6,953 bases of DNA from Alloiococcus sp035301245 (GTDB lineage: Bacteria; Bacillota; Bacilli; Lactobacillales; Carnobacteriaceae_A). Below the pieces are notes generated by a model. That model worked only from the letters and a program-made list of their open reading frames with translations, had not been told where the DNA came from and made no database searches. Numbering within the stretch: the first letter of the stretch is position 1; each line of letters starts with the position of its first letter. Of this stretch, positions 6,891-6,953 are shown one piece after another. The stretch covers positions 1 to 6,953 of the forward strand of contig DATGUS010000037.1 of assembly GCA_035301245.1 (NCBI GenBank), written 5' to 3'. A program made the position numbers and the translations under genes.

Positions 6891-6953
6891 GCATACTAGA
6901 TATTATGTTTAATATTTTACTTATAGCTCTTTGTACAACACTTTTGGATTATA
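6891..6953. other. AT-rich window end, possible insertion sequence terminus
   Basis: No gene is seen in these last bases. From 6925 the sequence AGCTCTTTGTACAACACTT, followed by TTGGATTATA, resembles in style the GGCTCTTT-type ends of ISL3-family insertion sequences, but the window stops before any transposase or second end could be seen. Treat this as a hint only. Confidence 0.2.

Noticed and set aside
1..6953. CRISPR array, tRNA or rRNA genes, toxin-antitoxin pair
   Set aside because: No regularly spaced repeats, no cloverleaf or rRNA signature, and no paired small genes were found.

Overview
The window looks like chromosomal DNA of a low-to-moderate GC Gram-positive bacterium (Bacillota, probably Lactobacillales). 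The grounds are strong AGGAGG-type ribosome binding sites, TTGACA/TATAAT-type promoters, a TTG start codon and, above all, a complete T-box riboswitch. A closer assignment cannot be made from this sequence alone.

Layout: (1) 1-941, plus strand, is the 3' part of an M42-family metallo-aminopeptidase gene that begins outside the window. (2) 942-1258 is a gene-free gap. (3) 1259-1570 holds a strong promoter and a full T-box leader. Its specifier codon reads CGU (arginine), and its antiterminator and terminator can be drawn base by base. (4) 1634-2992, plus strand, encodes a 452-residue P-loop protein of the cyclic 2,3-diphosphoglycerate synthetase-like / COG2403 predicted GTPase family, placed under control of the T-box. 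(5) 2993-3397 is a gap with a small palindrome and a likely promoter. (6) 3398-6283, plus strand, encodes a 961-residue fusion of a PLD-like nuclease domain, an SF2 helicase and a DUF3427-like C-terminus. (7) 6304-6380 is a long hairpin that probably terminates transcription in both directions. (8) 6409-6798, minus strand, encodes a MutT-like NUDIX hydrolase with a TTG start and its own promoter. (9) The last bases are AT-rich and may touch an insertion sequence end.

Functionally there are two unrelated halves. The left half is housekeeping or amino-acid metabolism: a peptide-degrading aminopeptidase, then a poorly understood GTPase/synthetase whose transcription should rise when tRNA-Arg is uncharged. 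The right half is visibly more AT-rich and looks like an acquired accessory cassette: a nuclease-helicase of the kind found in defence islands, convergent with a nucleotide-sanitising NUDIX enzyme. The most interesting points are the arginine T-box on the COG2403 gene and the helicase/NUDIX pair. Neither function is proved by this sequence.
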